From Phytophthora colocasiae (Eukaryota; Oomycota; Peronosporomycetes; Peronosporales; Peronosporaceae): a stretch of 64,000 nucleotides of DNA. How positions within the stretch are numbered: position 1 is the stretch's first letter; every line of letters begins with the position of its first letter. The notes below the pieces were generated by a model. It worked only from the letters and a program-made list of their open reading frames with translations, had not been told where the DNA came from and ran no database searches. Position numbers and translations under genes: made by a program. Positions 11,765-23,079 of this stretch are shown here, in pieces. Where the stretch lies: contig JAGKQI010000073.1 in assembly GCA_018806915.1 (NCBI GenBank), positions 682,001-746,000 on the forward strand. The letters are read 5' to 3'.

Positions 11765-12676
11765 ATTACTGTTAGCTCAATAAACCATGCAAGGATTTGA
11801 ATTACATAGGAATAGAAGGTGCAGTCAATCATATATTGCTGTCCAAATCCATTCTGGTAAATGCAATTGTACTGCTGAGTATCTGGACGTCTACATGTAG
11901 ACTTACCCTGCTTTAAAACTGCAAAGGGGGTTCTTCCATACATGTCTGCAAGCAACATCACTGTAATTCTTTTTTTTTCGGCTCCAGCATTATGTATCCA
12001 AACCGTACGTGTCCCCGTCGTGTCGTAAGTACGTGTTGGTAGGTATTCGTAGTTCATGGCCGTTTGATCGGCGTTGTAGATCTCCACAATTTTCTCCTTT
12101 TCGATGACATTAAGTACGTCAAGACGGAATCGACGAGCCACAGCATCAGAATCGTGTAATTTGTCCGATCCTAGTTTTCCGGCGCAACGACAATCTGTAC
12201 TTAGCTAGAAAGCGCTTTTTCCAACTTTGTGATGCTGCAAAACTGCCGACAGCAATCCCAGCACCTTCGGCTACCTCTTTGGCTTGCGATTGCAGCATGA
12301 ACGGCGAGACAGGCACTCCTTCTCGGCGGAGATCTCTCACCCAGCGTGCAATCATGTCTTCCTCCTCCTCCTCCAGCACAGTTGACAGCCCCATAGGTCG
12401 GTTTTTTTGCAAACCCCCCCGACCACTTGCCACTGCGCCAACAATTTCGTCCTCTTTCTTAAGCCACTTGTATATTAAGCGCTTTTTACTCCTTTTCTGG
12501 GTTGTCTGCAGTTTGTCGTAGAATTTTCTGATTGTCTTGTGCATGCCGTGCTCGTGGTAATACGCCATTATGCGCGCCTTCTTGCTGTTGGTGACGCTAT
12601 CGCGCAGATCATCGCACGGTTTGCTGCGGACGCCCTTGATGCTGATGCGCCCCACGGGTGGAGGCTTCGAGGCCAT
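11746..12676 (-). pseudogene. Truncated CENP-B/DDE_1-type transposase
   Basis: The first part (12676-12146) encodes a basic protein with a psq/CENP-B-type helix-turn-helix region, including IYKWLKKEDEIVGAV and WVRDLRREGVPVSPF. A one-base frameshift near 12,160-12,170 separates it from the second part (12141-11746). That part begins the DDE_1 catalytic domain with IYNADQTAMNYEYLP, where the first catalytic Asp sits in NADQT. After FAVLKQGKST the sequence runs quickly into the right-hand end, and the later acidic residues are missing. It is non-functional as a transposase. The DNA-binding half might still be translated, but nothing in the sequence requires that. Confidence 0.85.
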
Positions 12677-12823
12677 TTTGGCAATGCCTCCCGCCCAGCA
12701 GTCATCATACCGGTAAGAGCCAGATTTAGGACCTTTTCTACGGTGTGCCCTTTGAGAAAGATTTATCCTGTTATCAGCAAATTGGCACGCTATTGGCTAA
12801 TGCCTCTATCTAGAGATTTGACA

Positions 12824-12851
12824 GGTGCGCCCTATTAGATAGGAAATTCGG
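12824..12851 (-). repeat. Right terminal inverted repeat of the pogo-like element
   Basis: Exact inverted copy of 11737-11764, followed by target-site TA at 12852-12853. Confidence 0.95.
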
Positions 12852-12944
12852 TAGCGAAACGTTTTTCAAAACTGGTTAGATGCATGGGAACTCAGATATA
12901 GCATATTTGTGTCACACACACTAGGGGGAGCTAGTCTAATCTGT

Positions 12945-15704
12945 ATGGCGAGTGTCATGTCTTCGGACGCTGCAGTGGCCGCGAGCTTCTCGGAGCTGAA
13001 GGCGGCGCTGAAGCGTGAAAATTACTCTCGTGCTGTGGACATTTGCAACAAGAGTGAGTATATTGGTGGTGCTTCGAATAGAAGACTCTGTATCTGACTT
13101 TAGTTCATGTGCAGTCCGCTCCAAGTTCCCGGACGATGTCGATGCTGTTAAAACGAAATGTGTGGCGCTTATTCGTTTAGAGAAGGTTTGCGGATTTGTC
13201 TACTAGGTTGTTGCCCAAGACTACGTTACTGAATAACGACTGTCCTCTGTGTAGTTCGACAAGGCGTTGGAATTGGCTGTCAAGTATGACTTCCTGGGCA
13301 CTGAAAAAGCCTACTGCCTCTATCGCCTTAAGCAGGACGACGATGCACTCGCTATTCTTGAAGGAGGAGATGCGGAGTCGAAGAGCACTGCGCAGTTGCA
13401 TCTGGCGGCTCAACTGGTGCGTTCACAACTCTTCAACGTTGGAAGGGAGCATCTACCGTACGTCTGACACGCTTTTTTATGCTTTCTGCAGCACTTCCGA
13501 AAGGGAAACTACGACCAGAGTATCCGAATTTACGAGTTGCTGCTGTCGCAGGCTCAGGAGGTACGTGGAAAGCGATCTGTCAAGTGCTAGCCTAAAATCT
13601 TGACTGTAATGTGTATCTTTTGTATAACTACAGGGTGATGACCTCCTGGAGCTGCAAACAAATCTGTTGGCAGCGTATGCAAGCGCTGGCAGGAGCCACG
13701 AGCTGAAAGACCGCGATATCCCTGTAAGGCCATCTCCAACTCGCACGTTCTGGGAGGAAATATATAGTATCACTAATGCAATTTGCAATGTGTTTTGCTG
13801 AACCAGATCGATGATGGCTTCGAGGTTGCCTTTAACAAGTCGTTCGTCGCTATTCAGTCAGGCGATTGGGAGTCAGCGGAGGAGCTCTTGGTGACTGCTG
13901 AACGTAAGTGTGCATTGTAGTTAGCTGCATGGTGTTCTGGTATATTTCTGACTTGTTGGATCCGTGACAGGTCTGTGCCGTGACACTCTTGTCGCTGATG
14001 GGGCATCGGAAGCTGAAGTTGAAGAGGAAGTGGCTGTCATCAAAACACAACTGGCGTTTGTGAAGCAAATGCGTGGCGATCTGGATGGTGCACTCTCCGA
14101 TTACCGCAACGTGCTGAAGTTGAAGTACGTTGTTCCTCGAATCAATCCTCTCGGGGCTGTAGTGGCGGCTGGATTCGTATCTTAACTTATTACTTCTTGT
14201 GTAGGCTGCGCAACCGTGCTGTGGGCGCTGTGGCCTCAAACAATATCGTGACAATCCGCAAGGACCGCGACGTGCTGGACTCGTTCAAGCGCCTGAAGAA
14301 CATTGATGCAGCCGTGTTGTCAGATAAGTTGACCCCAGAGCAGCAGGAAGCCATTCTCACGAACCGCACGTTGTTGCTTTGCCTCATGAACAAAGTACGT
14401 TGCAACGTATCTGTGGTCTTCGTTCAAGCACGACGTACAATACTAATAAATTGCTACTCTCAACCAGACGGAAGAGTGTCGCGAAAGCTTAGCAACCTTG
14501 AAGAAGCAGTTCCCAACGTCGAAGTCGATTGCTGACATTGTCGTCTTACTGACAATCAAGGATCAGTCACTGGATGCCGCGATCGAGCAGCTAAAGGTAA
14601 GAACACACACACTTATGCTGAGTTGTTGATGGCAAGAGTGCTTAATTAAAACCTGTGTGTATTATCGTAGGGTGATGTGAGCGTGGGTGGTCGCCTTGGT
14701 CTCGCGCATGTGTACTTGACGGAAGGACAAATCCTGAAGGCTGCCGAATGCATTCGCTCCATTGAGGACCTGGCACACTCGCCGGGCACGGTGGCGACCC
14801 TTGTTGCGCTCTACGAACAAGCGGGCGACTCTGCTTCAGCTCAAGCTGTGCTTGAAAGTGCGCTGGCCCACCATAAGGCTGGTGACTACATGTCCGAACA
14901 GGCCATGAAGATTCGCGAAGGTGACTGCTGGTACAAAATTCAGAAGAAACAATACCGCGAAGCTGCCGACGCGTACTTGGAGTTGCTGGAAGGTGAGACC
15001 GCTGGTGCTCTGGACCGCGATCTTCGCCTTCGCTCTATGGCTTCGCTTGTCGTTGCTCTGTAAGTTGTCCATGCTCCGAACTCATTGGTTAGGTAGTGTC
15101 ACTGACACGCTGCTGTTCTGTTTTCAGCTCGTTCTGTGACGCTGAAGCTGCAGAGACTCGATGTGCGATGCTTCCCGCTGTTGAGGAGAGCGGTGCTGAT
15201 CCGAGTGAGTTGGAGAAACAGGCTCCGCGATCGACCCGTCTGGCTGCTAAGTTTGCGGACACTGGTGACAAGAAGAACGAGTGCGTATCAGACTTTTGCA
15301 TGTTGTGTATGCCAAGTATCATGCTCACATCTTGTTTCAACTTGTACAGACGCAAACGTGCCGCCAAGAGCCCTGAGGCTATCGCTCGCAAGCGTGCGAA
15401 GCGTAGGGAGGCGCATCTGGCCAACCTGCGTGCTCGTCCGGACTACAACGCGTCCATTGGTTTGGTGAACCCGGACCCGGAGCGCTGGATTCCGCGCAAG
15501 CAGCGTTCGCACGGCAAGCGTGGTCGTCGTGGCCGCAACCGCTTTGTTGGTGCGCAGGGAGCAGGTATGGGCACGGAGAAGGACGCTCTCAAACTTGATG
15601 CAGCTGCTCGAGCTGCGCGCAAGGCCGAATCAGACAAACCTGCTGCTGTTGTCGTGTCTAGCGGCTCTGGCATTCGCAAGTCCAAGAAGAAGAAACGCAG
15701 ATAG
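12945..15704 (+). CDS. SRP72: Signal recognition particle subunit SRP72
   Basis: Twelve exons: 12945-13053, 13115-13185, 13255-13416, 13492-13560, 13634-13723, 13807-13903, 13971-14124, 14205-14394, 14468-14596, 14671-15059, 15128-15280 and 15350-15704. All introns are short GT-AG, and the joined frame gives 655 aa, close to the usual SRP72 length. The N-terminal two thirds are TPR-like helices (for example AAQLHFRKGN across the exon 3/4 join). The C terminus has the SRP72 RNA-binding signature PDPERWIPRKQR followed by a highly basic tail ending KKKKRR. With SRP68 and 7S RNA it takes part in cotranslational targeting to the ER. The start was chosen at ATG 12945, the first ATG in frame; 12957 is also possible. 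The upstream transposon ends 93 bp before the start. Confidence 0.93.
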
Positions 15705-15937
15705 AGAGAGTGTCAGGACCCTAGAACAAGTCGCTGTCCCAGTTGCAGTGGTCTGACGAGTAGCTATCTGCCCTTGCCAATAACAGACGCAGTTCCTGTC
15801 TGTCGCTTGTTGTCTGTGAATCTTTTTCCTTCTCTAGTGTTAGTGCTGCCTACCACCCTCTGCTTGCTGTACTACATCCATCCAGCGCCACTTTCTGCGC
15901 AACTGTGCCCCAGACGAGTATAACGTAGCTGCTTCGT
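15705..15937. other. Convergent intergenic region, 233 bp
   Basis: Lies between the stops of SRP72 (+) and bL19m (-). Only 3' UTR sequence is expected; no further gene or RNA was seen. Confidence 0.6.
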
Positions 15938-16540
15938 CTAGACAGTGGTGAAACTGGGCGCCTTCTCACGCAGATAGAAGAGCTTTGCACGACGCACACG
16001 CTTCTTGCCTTTGTGGATGAATGCCTCCTGCAACACCTTGACGCTCTGCAGCAGTGGCGAGTGCAGGAAAATCTTCTGCTCATAGCCGTATCCGCCAATG
16101 TGCTGTACACCAACATACACAGCCAATCAATCTAACGGCATACACATATCAGCAGCACAGTAACTTACGTTGCGGATGACAAATGAGCTGCCAGTGCCAC
16201 GGTTTCGCCGAGCCAGCACGACGCCCTTCACACGCTGTACACGGCCGCTCGTACGGCTCAGCAGGTATTGCACCTCAACTGAATCACCAGGCTTGAAGCT
16301 GTCAATGTCCTTTCCCTCCGAAGCCTTGGCCACGGCCTCAGCCTCCAGCTGCAGAAGCAATGACGCCGCGCGCTTCGTGGGGATCTTGAGTTTGGTGCGC
16401 TTGGGCTGCTCAGCCACAGGCGTCGAAGAAGCGGCCGCTTCTGTGGAGAAAAAGGAGATCTGAGCGCTCAGCAGAGGCGCACGGCGCGATCCGGCGGCTC
16501 CTGCGACGCGCGCGAAGCTCTTAGTAGCGGCTGCGAGCAT
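15938..16540 (-). CDS. MRPL19: Mitochondrial large-subunit ribosomal protein bL19m
   Basis: Exon 1 is 16540-16169 and exon 2 is 16102-15938, joined over a 66-nt intron (GTAAGT...GTACAG), giving 178 aa. The N-terminal 35 residues are rich in Ala, Arg and Ser without acidic residues (MLAAATKSFARVAGAAGSRR), a mitochondrial presequence. The body has the bL19 pattern: FKPGDSVEVQYLL, GRVQRVKGVVLARRNRG, the splice-restored SSFVIRN/HIGGYG region and IFLHSPLLQSVKVL, then the basic KKRVRRAKLFYLRE end. It contributes to the intersubunit face of the mitoribosome (family knowledge). It lies downstream of the CRT-like gene on the same strand, 180 bp away. Confidence 0.92.
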
Positions 16541-16720
16541 GTTCCTACGTCTCCCTGATGAGTTCTGCGGTCAATAGAGCTCGATGGCCAATCGTGAGGT
16601 GTGTGGTGCACATAACATAGCAATTTAAAAATGTACCGTAATATTGGTACAGTTGAAGTGATCCATGTATGACAGCTTTTTGCATGGAATTTTAATCCAG
16701 ACATAATGCTTCAACCACTT

Positions 16721-18161
16721 TTACACTTCTCGTTCGAGATCGTCGCTGTTGTCGCTGTCGCTTTTGATCAGCGCACGCTTGAGTTCTTCAACTTCTGGGC
16801 CTTTTTCGTTTGGATAGATGGGCTTCCGTTTGTTCCAGGATTCTATGAGCTCCTCAAGGAACCGATACACGAATAGGCCCAGCATGATGAACACCAAACC
16901 TGCAATGTCCTTCGCGTGTAGTGGCTGGTGCTCTGGCATGAACGGAAATGTGAATGCGACGTTGCCTAGTGGAACCATAATGGTCATCGCCTGTACGACA
17001 AATATTGGTAAGTATTACTTGAAGTACTTGGTATCATGTCAATTACATGCAGTGTAGTCACTTACCAGCCATAAAATGTTAGCGCTGCCGAATTTTAGAA
17101 TCAGGATGATCAACAGGTTGTAGGCCACGTTAAACAGCAGATACGCAGTCACGTAAATCGTTGCCTTCTCGCAGTCATCCTTGTGTGCTCCGTCAGTGAT
17201 GGTGTTCTGCCCCAAGTAGCACATCAACCCGTCGTACAGATTTTCTGGTAGTTCACGAGGGGTAACGGGGTGATCTCCGACCATTGCTGCGGGGAACGTC
17301 AGCGGAATTGCACAGAGGAACTGGAACACAGCGATCCAACCATTCAGGTAAACCGCATCGAGCTCCGCTTCGCCGAGCGTCTTCTCCTTGTAAACACTGG
17401 ACAAGCACATAGGGACGCAGCTGAAGATCATGACAATAGACCACAGCACGATCAGGTGCGGGTCCGTGCCAGTGCTACTGCTCGAGTTTCCTGAGCCCAG
17501 TACGATCAACAGGCCCAGCGACACGACCACTGCTCCGACATACTGGTAGCCTGAATACTTGGCTTTAAGTAGTAGACTGGAGATCAGCATCGAGATAGGG
17601 ATGGCAGCTTGGCCCAGCAAAATGATTAGCGAGCCTCCTAGATACGTAGCAGCAAACACTTGTAGAATGCCAGCGATGGAGTCAAGGCCTCCCATAACGG
17701 CAAACTTGCGCTTGGGGATACTGCGCTGTTCCCACGTAATCGCGCTTCCGTATTTGATCATTGGTAGGATGTACGCGAAACTGATTGGGATCTGCAAGTT
17801 AATAAGTGAGCACACAACAATAACAACTTGCAGCTTAAGCTCAAAGAAGGAATGCTGGACGTACGTAGACGAATGTCGTGAGTAGATTAAGGAACGTTGG
17901 GTAGTTATGCATCGGAATGGTCTGCAGTCTGTCAGTGCAACAAAGTCAGCACTTATTTAAGTTGCGGTGGTTTGTAAGAACTAAGCTCACTTCTGAAAAA
18001 CTTGTATCAAACAAAGGAGAACAAGGCGTCAGCGTGCAGGATTCAAGTAGGAATTACTTAGTAGTAATCTACGTACTTTTGTTGCCGAGGCCCACGAAGA
18101 CCATCGCCACGAAGCTCACGAGGAGCTTCACGTCGCGTTCTGCTTCTGCCCTCGTCGTCAT
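16721..18161 (-). CDS. CRT-like (chloroquine-resistance-transporter family) membrane transporter
   Basis: Five exons: 18161-18077, 18000-17991 (only 10 nt), 17928-17865, 17791-17066 and 16990-16721; introns are 51-76 nt, except 73 nt before exon 4. They join in frame to 384 aa. About ten hydrophobic helices are visible, for example LLVSFVAMVFVGLGNK in exon 1 and LIVLWSIVMIFSCVPMCLSS. The segment FQKLQTIPMHNYPTFLN restored across exons 2-3 and the conserved SSVYKEKTLGEAELDAVYLN loop mark the drug/metabolite-transporter-superfamily CRT branch. Relatives sit in acidic organelle or plastid membranes and move peptides, amino acids or thiols; the substrate here is unknown. The tail is acidic and cytosolic (SDSDNSDDLEREV). 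It is divergently paired with the acyltransferase gene. Confidence 0.88.
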
Positions 18162-18267
18162 CTTCTTCTTCTTTGTGAATCTTCAAATACGTCTCATTGG
18201 TACATTGTACCCTGTTTTCTGATGCTGGAAGTTTTTCAACCTGGAAGTCATTTTTTTAACGGAGACT
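18162..18267. promoter_or_regulatory. Shared divergent promoter region, 106 bp
   Basis: The whole space between the ATGs of the CRT-like transporter (-) and the acyltransferase (+) is 106 bp, so both promoters must lie here. A GTCATTTTTTT stretch at about 18,248 resembles an oomycete initiator element. That resemblance is by eye only. Confidence 0.45.
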
Positions 18268-19596
18268 ATGGGCATCGCAGTCGTGGGGATTGTCTTTCTG
18301 ACGTTGTTAGTGGTCACAGGATGGACGGGTGTGGCCTGGGTGTTAACCCCGTGCTTCGTAGTCGCAGCGCTACCTTTGCCGACGTTTCTGCAGACCAAAC
18401 GCTTCTACCGTCGCGTCACTCGCCTCATGTTCGTCGACCTTTATTACCCAAAAGAGAAAACGTACCTATATTTTGCTGACTGGAAGCGTATTTTGTAATG
18501 AAATGGAGCAGACAATGGGCGTGGATGGGTCAAGTAGTGTTGCTGCTTGGTATGATTAAAGGTTGAAGTTGTCATTGCTAGACGCTCACCATTACTTTTG
18601 TAGAAAAACTCTTTGGAATTCAGGTTCGAGTTTACGGTGACGCAGAGACCAAGGCCCACGAGAGTGACATGCAGCAGGATCGAGCGCTGTGGCTGTCGAA
18701 CCACCGCACACGCATCGACTGGATGCTGCTGTGGAGCGTCGCGTGGCGGACGCGCACGCTGCACCAGTTGCGGATCGTCTTGAAGGCCCCACTGCGCAAA
18801 ATCCCAATCTTCGGGTGGGCCATGCAGCATTTTATCTTTATTTTCCTGGTATGACAACACTTTGTGAGCTTGAATTAGTTTTATTCTCTAATGTGTGTGT
18901 CCTTTTGTCCTGTAGCACCGTCACTGGGCTGATGACCAGGTAAACCTACAGAAGTTGCTTCCGTTCCTCTCATCGAAAGAACCGGAGGCTTCATACCTCC
19001 TTTTCCCCGAAGGCACAGACCTCAGTGAGAGTAACTTGGAGAAGAGTGCAGCATTTGCTGAGAAGAGCGGGCTACCACGTCGTCAATACTCACTCTACCC
19101 ACGCACGACAGGCTGGACATTCATGTTTCCACTGCTTCAGTCGCAACTCACTGCGGTATACGATGTCACCATGTTCTACGTGGATTACGCCGCTAACGAA
19201 CGTCCGTCGGAGGCGTCTCTGTTATCTGGTCGTGTGCCGCGAATGATCAATTTCTACATCGAACGGACGGATATTTCGGCACTTCGCAGCAAGAGCGAGA
19301 GTGAGTTAGCAATCTGGATGGAAAAGCGCTTCGAACGGAAGGAGTCACTGCTGAAGGATTTCTACGAGTCGAATGGCAAGCTTCCGGATGGAGCTGAGCC
19401 TCTTTTTGATGAGAGTCAAGCGCCAGCAATGATCGCGTTGGTGGTGTTTTGGCTAGTGCTAATCGGAGCTACAACACTTCTCGGTCTGATTGGCAATTTG
19501 ATCTCCATAGTTGCTGCAGTTGTGCTGATCGCTGGATACACCTTCAGCACCTCTTACGGTTCAGGCGTTGACGGGTTTCTCGTTAGAAATTTGTGA
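18268..19596 (+). CDS. 1-acyl-glycerophosphate / lysocardiolipin-type acyltransferase (PlsC family)
   Basis: Four exons: 18268-18461, 18512-18549, 18604-18848 and 18916-19596, giving 385 aa. Exon 1/2 splicing (donor GTACCT, branch-like CTGAC, acceptor GAGCAG) is needed to avoid a stop at 18496. The catalytic block I is NHRTRID (NHX4D), block III is FPEGTD, and a KAPLRKIPIFGWAMQ segment matches block II. An N-terminal hydrophobic helix and two C-terminal ones (ALVVFWLVLIGATTLLGLIG and the next) suggest an ER or mitochondrial membrane enzyme transferring acyl groups from acyl-CoA to a lysophospholipid. The AGPAT4/5 or LCLAT1 branch is most similar in layout. Exact acceptor lipid is not deducible. 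Confidence 0.9.
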
Positions 19597-19724
19597 GTAG
19601 CGAGGTAACAACATGCATACAAGTAGAAAGAGAATTAACACCTATGGAGACAAACTTACTTGTACAGACTTACAATGTAATGTGCAAGTGAACTAAAAGA
19701 ATACGAAATGAACACCCGCACTCT

Positions 19725-21290
19725 CTACTTACGAACACAACGCGGTGGTGGCAGTGGTAACTCCACAGAAACGCTCGTAGGTGACGATGGAGCTGAACGA
19801 CCTCCAGCATTGAGTGTGATCCACGGGTGACCCAACGCCTGGGCTGCTGTAATTCTCTTGACAGGATCCTTCTCTAGTAGTCGAGTCAAAAGCTGCTTCA
19901 CCTGTGGCGATGCCTTTGGTCTACTAGGGAACTCCAGCTCTTGGTACGTGCACGCGCTTGGCGGGTAGAAAGGTCCGTAGCCAAATACCATCTCGAACAG
20001 CATGATTCCAGCACTGAACATGTCAATGGGAGGTCCGTAGGATGCTTTACCATCCAGTAGCTCAGGAGCAATGTAGCCCACTGTACCGAAGATGCCAGCA
20101 AACGGTAGTGACGTCTCATGAGCGTCGAAGGCTCGTGAGGCACCAAAGTCACATAGCTTCACTATGGCGCCATCGTCGTCCAGTAATACGTTGTGTGGCT
20201 TGATATCATGGTGGACAATGTTGTTGCTGTGAAGGTACTCGAGCGCTTGCAGCAGTTGGCGAAAGAATTCACGGCACTTATTTTCTTCAATTCCTGCACC
20301 ACTGATCATCATATTGAGAGAGCCGCTATCGGCCCGCTCCAGAATGAAGTAGTGAGCACCGTCGTCTTCATATACGTCCAACAGTTTGACAATGTGCGGG
20401 TGATCCAGACCTTTGTGAATAACCTGCTCACGAATCACCGACTGCTTTTCCTCTGGCGAAATCAAAATGTACTTTGGCACGATTTTCACTGCAACCTCTT
20501 CGAGAGAGGACTTGTCTTGCCCGGAGCAAACTTTTCCATAAGCACCAGCAGCAAATGACTCACGAATGAGGTAACGTCCATGCATAGCCTTTTCACGTGG
20601 AGTGAGCAGTGCAGAGCTCTCCGAAGCCGTGCGCATGCGAGGACTTGCCACACTTTTACGTGAAGATCCAGCACGCATTACCGGCGATGCACGCACACTC
20701 CCTTCCTTTTTCAAAGGAGTCATGGAGACAGCATCTTCATTAATAGCATGCGCTGTGAAGGAGTTGAACGAACTGCGCTCCGTACTTGTACTACTACCAC
20801 CCGAGCAAGGTTTAGCATCAGTTTCGTCCTCATCATCATCTTTAAACTCCCTCGTGTTGATTCGCATGCTCTGACTCTTCTTCGGACAGGCTGCAGCCAT
20901 TGACACTGAACGACGACGACGCGTAGCTGCTAGTCTTGCCTCTTCGAAGCTCAGTGCACGAAGATAGCGGTGGTCGCCAGCATTCCGGTGCTGGAACCAG
21001 GAAGGGTCAACGCCGCAGCGCACGCGGTTGCAGATGACGATATCCTCCTCCAGGACACTGAAGTTACGCAGGAGCAGCAGCTTCTTGCCGTTATGACGCT
21101 TGGTGCGCTGGTTCTCAGCTTCCACAGCGACAGCGCCCATCCGTGACGTCGGGTGTTCAGGTTTGCTGTGTGAGCGCTGGAAGGTGGAGCCGCTGCCCAG
21201 ACGTACCATAGCGATGTCATGCGCCGAGAGGTCCAGTGGGGCCTTGGCAGGAGGCGCTGGGCTTAGCAGTCGGACGGAGTCGTGGCTCAT
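19725..21290 (-). CDS. Serine/threonine protein kinase
   Basis: A single exon of 521 aa. Residues about 1-235 are a Ser/Arg-rich, probably disordered N terminus with several basic-x-x-Ser phosphorylation-like sites. The kinase domain spans about 238-492: glycine loop SFAAGAYGKV, VAVK lysine, catalytic loop HHDIKPHNVLL, DFG (CDFGASRAF) and an APE-type GYIAPELLDG. The usual HRD arginine is His here (HHD), so activation by activation-loop phosphorylation through that Arg is not expected. The overall pattern is CAMK-like. It is convergent with the acyltransferase gene (128 bp between stops). No membrane segment or calmodulin site was recognised. Confidence 0.93.
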   Translation of the reverse strand: MSHDSVRLLSPAPPAKAPLDLSAHDIAMVRLGSGSTFQRSHSKPEHPTSRMGAVAVEAENQRTKRHNGKKLLLLRNFSVLEEDIVICNRVRCGVDPSWFQHRNAGDHRYLRALSFEEARLAATRRRRSVSMAAACPKKSQSMRINTREFKDDDEDETDAKPCSGGSSTSTERSSFNSFTAHAINEDAVSMTPLKKEGSVRASPVMRAGSSRKSVASPRMRTASESSALLTPREKAMHGRYLIRESFAAGAYGKVCSGQDKSSLEEVAVKIVPKYILISPEEKQSVIREQVIHKGLDHPHIVKLLDVYEDDGAHYFILERADSGSLNMMISGAGIEENKCREFFRQLLQALEYLHSNNIVHHDIKPHNVLLDDDGAIVKLCDFGASRAFDAHETSLPFAGIFGTVGYIAPELLDGKASYGPPIDMFSAGIMLFEMVFGYGPFYPPSACTYQELEFPSRPKASPQVKQLLTRLLEKDPVKRITAAQALGHPWITLNAGGRSAPSSPTSVSVELPLPPPRCVRK

Positions 21291-21657
21291 TATTGTCGGT
21301 TGAATGTCGCGAAAGGCTTAAGGACTTGACGGCTATTCTGAGAGTGGCGATGTCGGAGCGCAACGCTTCGCTTCCAGGAGTTCGGCTTGAGATTTGTATG
21401 GAGCATCTTCAACAGGTGCGTTGATACGCGCCGGTGTCGACACGGCACAGGATTTGGGAAAGCTGGGGCTGCCGTCAAAAAGCTGAGTGGAGAAGTCACT
21501 TGCTACATGTATCTACGTTGAGATTGACGCTGAAAGAGATAACTCTGTACAATAAGCGCTGACCGCAGAGCCGATCATTAGCCATCTGCAGTAGCTTCAA
21601 CTTCGTGCTGACGACCACAACAGCATCGAGCTTGGTACATCTATCGCACACGCATTA
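21291..21657. other. Intergenic region without a recognised gene
   Basis: 367 bp between the kinase start and the 3' end of the upstream membrane-protein gene on the same strand. It should hold the kinase promoter; I see no convincing ORF or RNA. Confidence 0.5.
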
Positions 21658-22928
21658 CTAGTAAAATCGTCTACCTCGACTACTGTCATCGCCAGGGAGG
21701 AGTTCATACGCTGCCTCCTCGCTCTCATCGTCCAGCAAGAGTCCCGGGACGTCCAGAGCTGTAGAAAACTGGAAGCGCGGTAGCACATAGAACACGTACA
21801 ACGCGCCCCAGTTTGGCACGAGGTACGTTCCGATGGAGATCGTCAAGCGTACCGACTGCTCAATGATCCCACCGTTCTCGTCGAAGAACATACTATCGCA
21901 CTCGCGCTTCTTGCCTGTCAATGCCAGCGATCAGTCAGTTTCTTTAGCCTAGTTTCAAGGTGAAGTAGTAAATTCATCCTCACCTCCAACGCTAAACGAG
22001 AGGTACGCATCCACCGCGAGCTGCAGGCTCGTACTCACGAGATTACACTTGATCACACAGACAAATACGTCCATATATATATCAACGTTCATGGTCACAA
22101 AGCCCGATCGAGCACTTACGATCAGGAGTACCCAGAGTTGATGATGTGACTGCTCCAGCTCGGTCAGCCCAGCGGAATCCTGGAATTTTTTGCGCTGAAA
22201 AATAGGAGTGTCAGTGTTTAAGCTAGAATGGGATGCATCACCAAAGAGAACCTGTTTTCGTGCTGTAGAGTTGATCTCCTCGAGAACCACTCGGCCAGGA
22301 ACAGCAAATCCAGCTGCCAAACCAAACGATTGTCAACTTAAGGATCCTCAACGGTTGGCTGATGTTGGACTACGCACCTGTGAGGACGAGTCCTGTTACC
22401 GACATGGCCATCCACGTAATATGGTGGCAATCAATCTCGTCGTAAGCTCCAACCACCAGCATCGCGTCTGCTGTCATACCAATCGAAGCAAGTCCCACAA
22501 TCGGGATCAGCATGTTGTAGAACTATACGAAAACAACTACGTTAATATCTCTCCAACAATCCAGTAGTACGTCCTCCCAAACGTACCAATTTCGTCCGGT
22601 TAACGAGTTCCCCGGCAGACTTTCCGTACAAAACACAGGAGATGGCGATCTGTATACACCGAAAGTACTTGGCCAGCACGAGGACCTTGGGGCTGTTCAG
22701 GATGAAACACTCGTACACCAATAGCGCCATCTGGGCCCCCGTGAGTGCTAGCATGCTGAGGTTCGTAAAATACCATTGTGAACTCAGGAATATGGGCAGG
22801 ATCCGCTGGAAAGCGTAGACGGTCGCGACTAGCGTTGCGAGACAGAACGCGCCGAACGTAAGACTGCGTGCGCACACCAACAATGCGTGCTCCGTGTCGA
22901 AGACCTCGTGGCAGTCAGGGAGCAGCAT
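21658..22928 (-). CDS. Multi-pass membrane protein, six exons, family not recognised
   Basis: Exons 22928-22587, 22522-22378, 22313-22252, 22194-22120, 22047-21984 and 21914-21658 join to 314 aa in frame. Exons 1-2 contain about six hydrophobic segments, including SLTFGAFCLATLVATVYAF, FTNLSMLALTGAQMALLVYE, FYNMLIPIVGLASIGM and ITWMAMSVTGLVLTG. A cytosolic or lumenal loop and further amphipathic segments follow, then an acidic tail (LLLDDESEEAAYELLPGDDS). The spacing looks like a seven-TM or TOM1/THH1-like fold, but I cannot name the family. Intron 4 (22048-22119, 72 nt) is a multiple of three without a stop, so retained and spliced forms would both be readable. Confidence 0.7.
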
Positions 22929-23079
22929 GTCTAGCGGTGGCGGAGCACCGAGTGTTCAAGAAGGCCCTGCTCAGCCGAATCTTGGGTACGCACGTATCAG
23001 CCGTTTCAACTCCGTTTTAACATTTTGAGCTGTATAAACCAAGGATGAAACTTAGTTGAGGCTATAACCTCCACGATAC

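Larger units (their letters stand above)
11737..12851 (-). mobile_element. Deleted pogo/Tigger-like DNA transposon with perfect TIRs and TA target site
   Basis: A 1,115-bp element bounded by perfect 28-bp inverted repeats (starting CCGAATTTCCTATC) and flanked on both sides by TA (11735-11736 and 12852-12853), the Tc1/mariner/pogo target duplication. The transposase inside has an intact N-terminal DNA-binding half but a frameshift and a large internal deletion. It is a non-autonomous derivative that could be moved only in trans. Confidence 0.9.
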
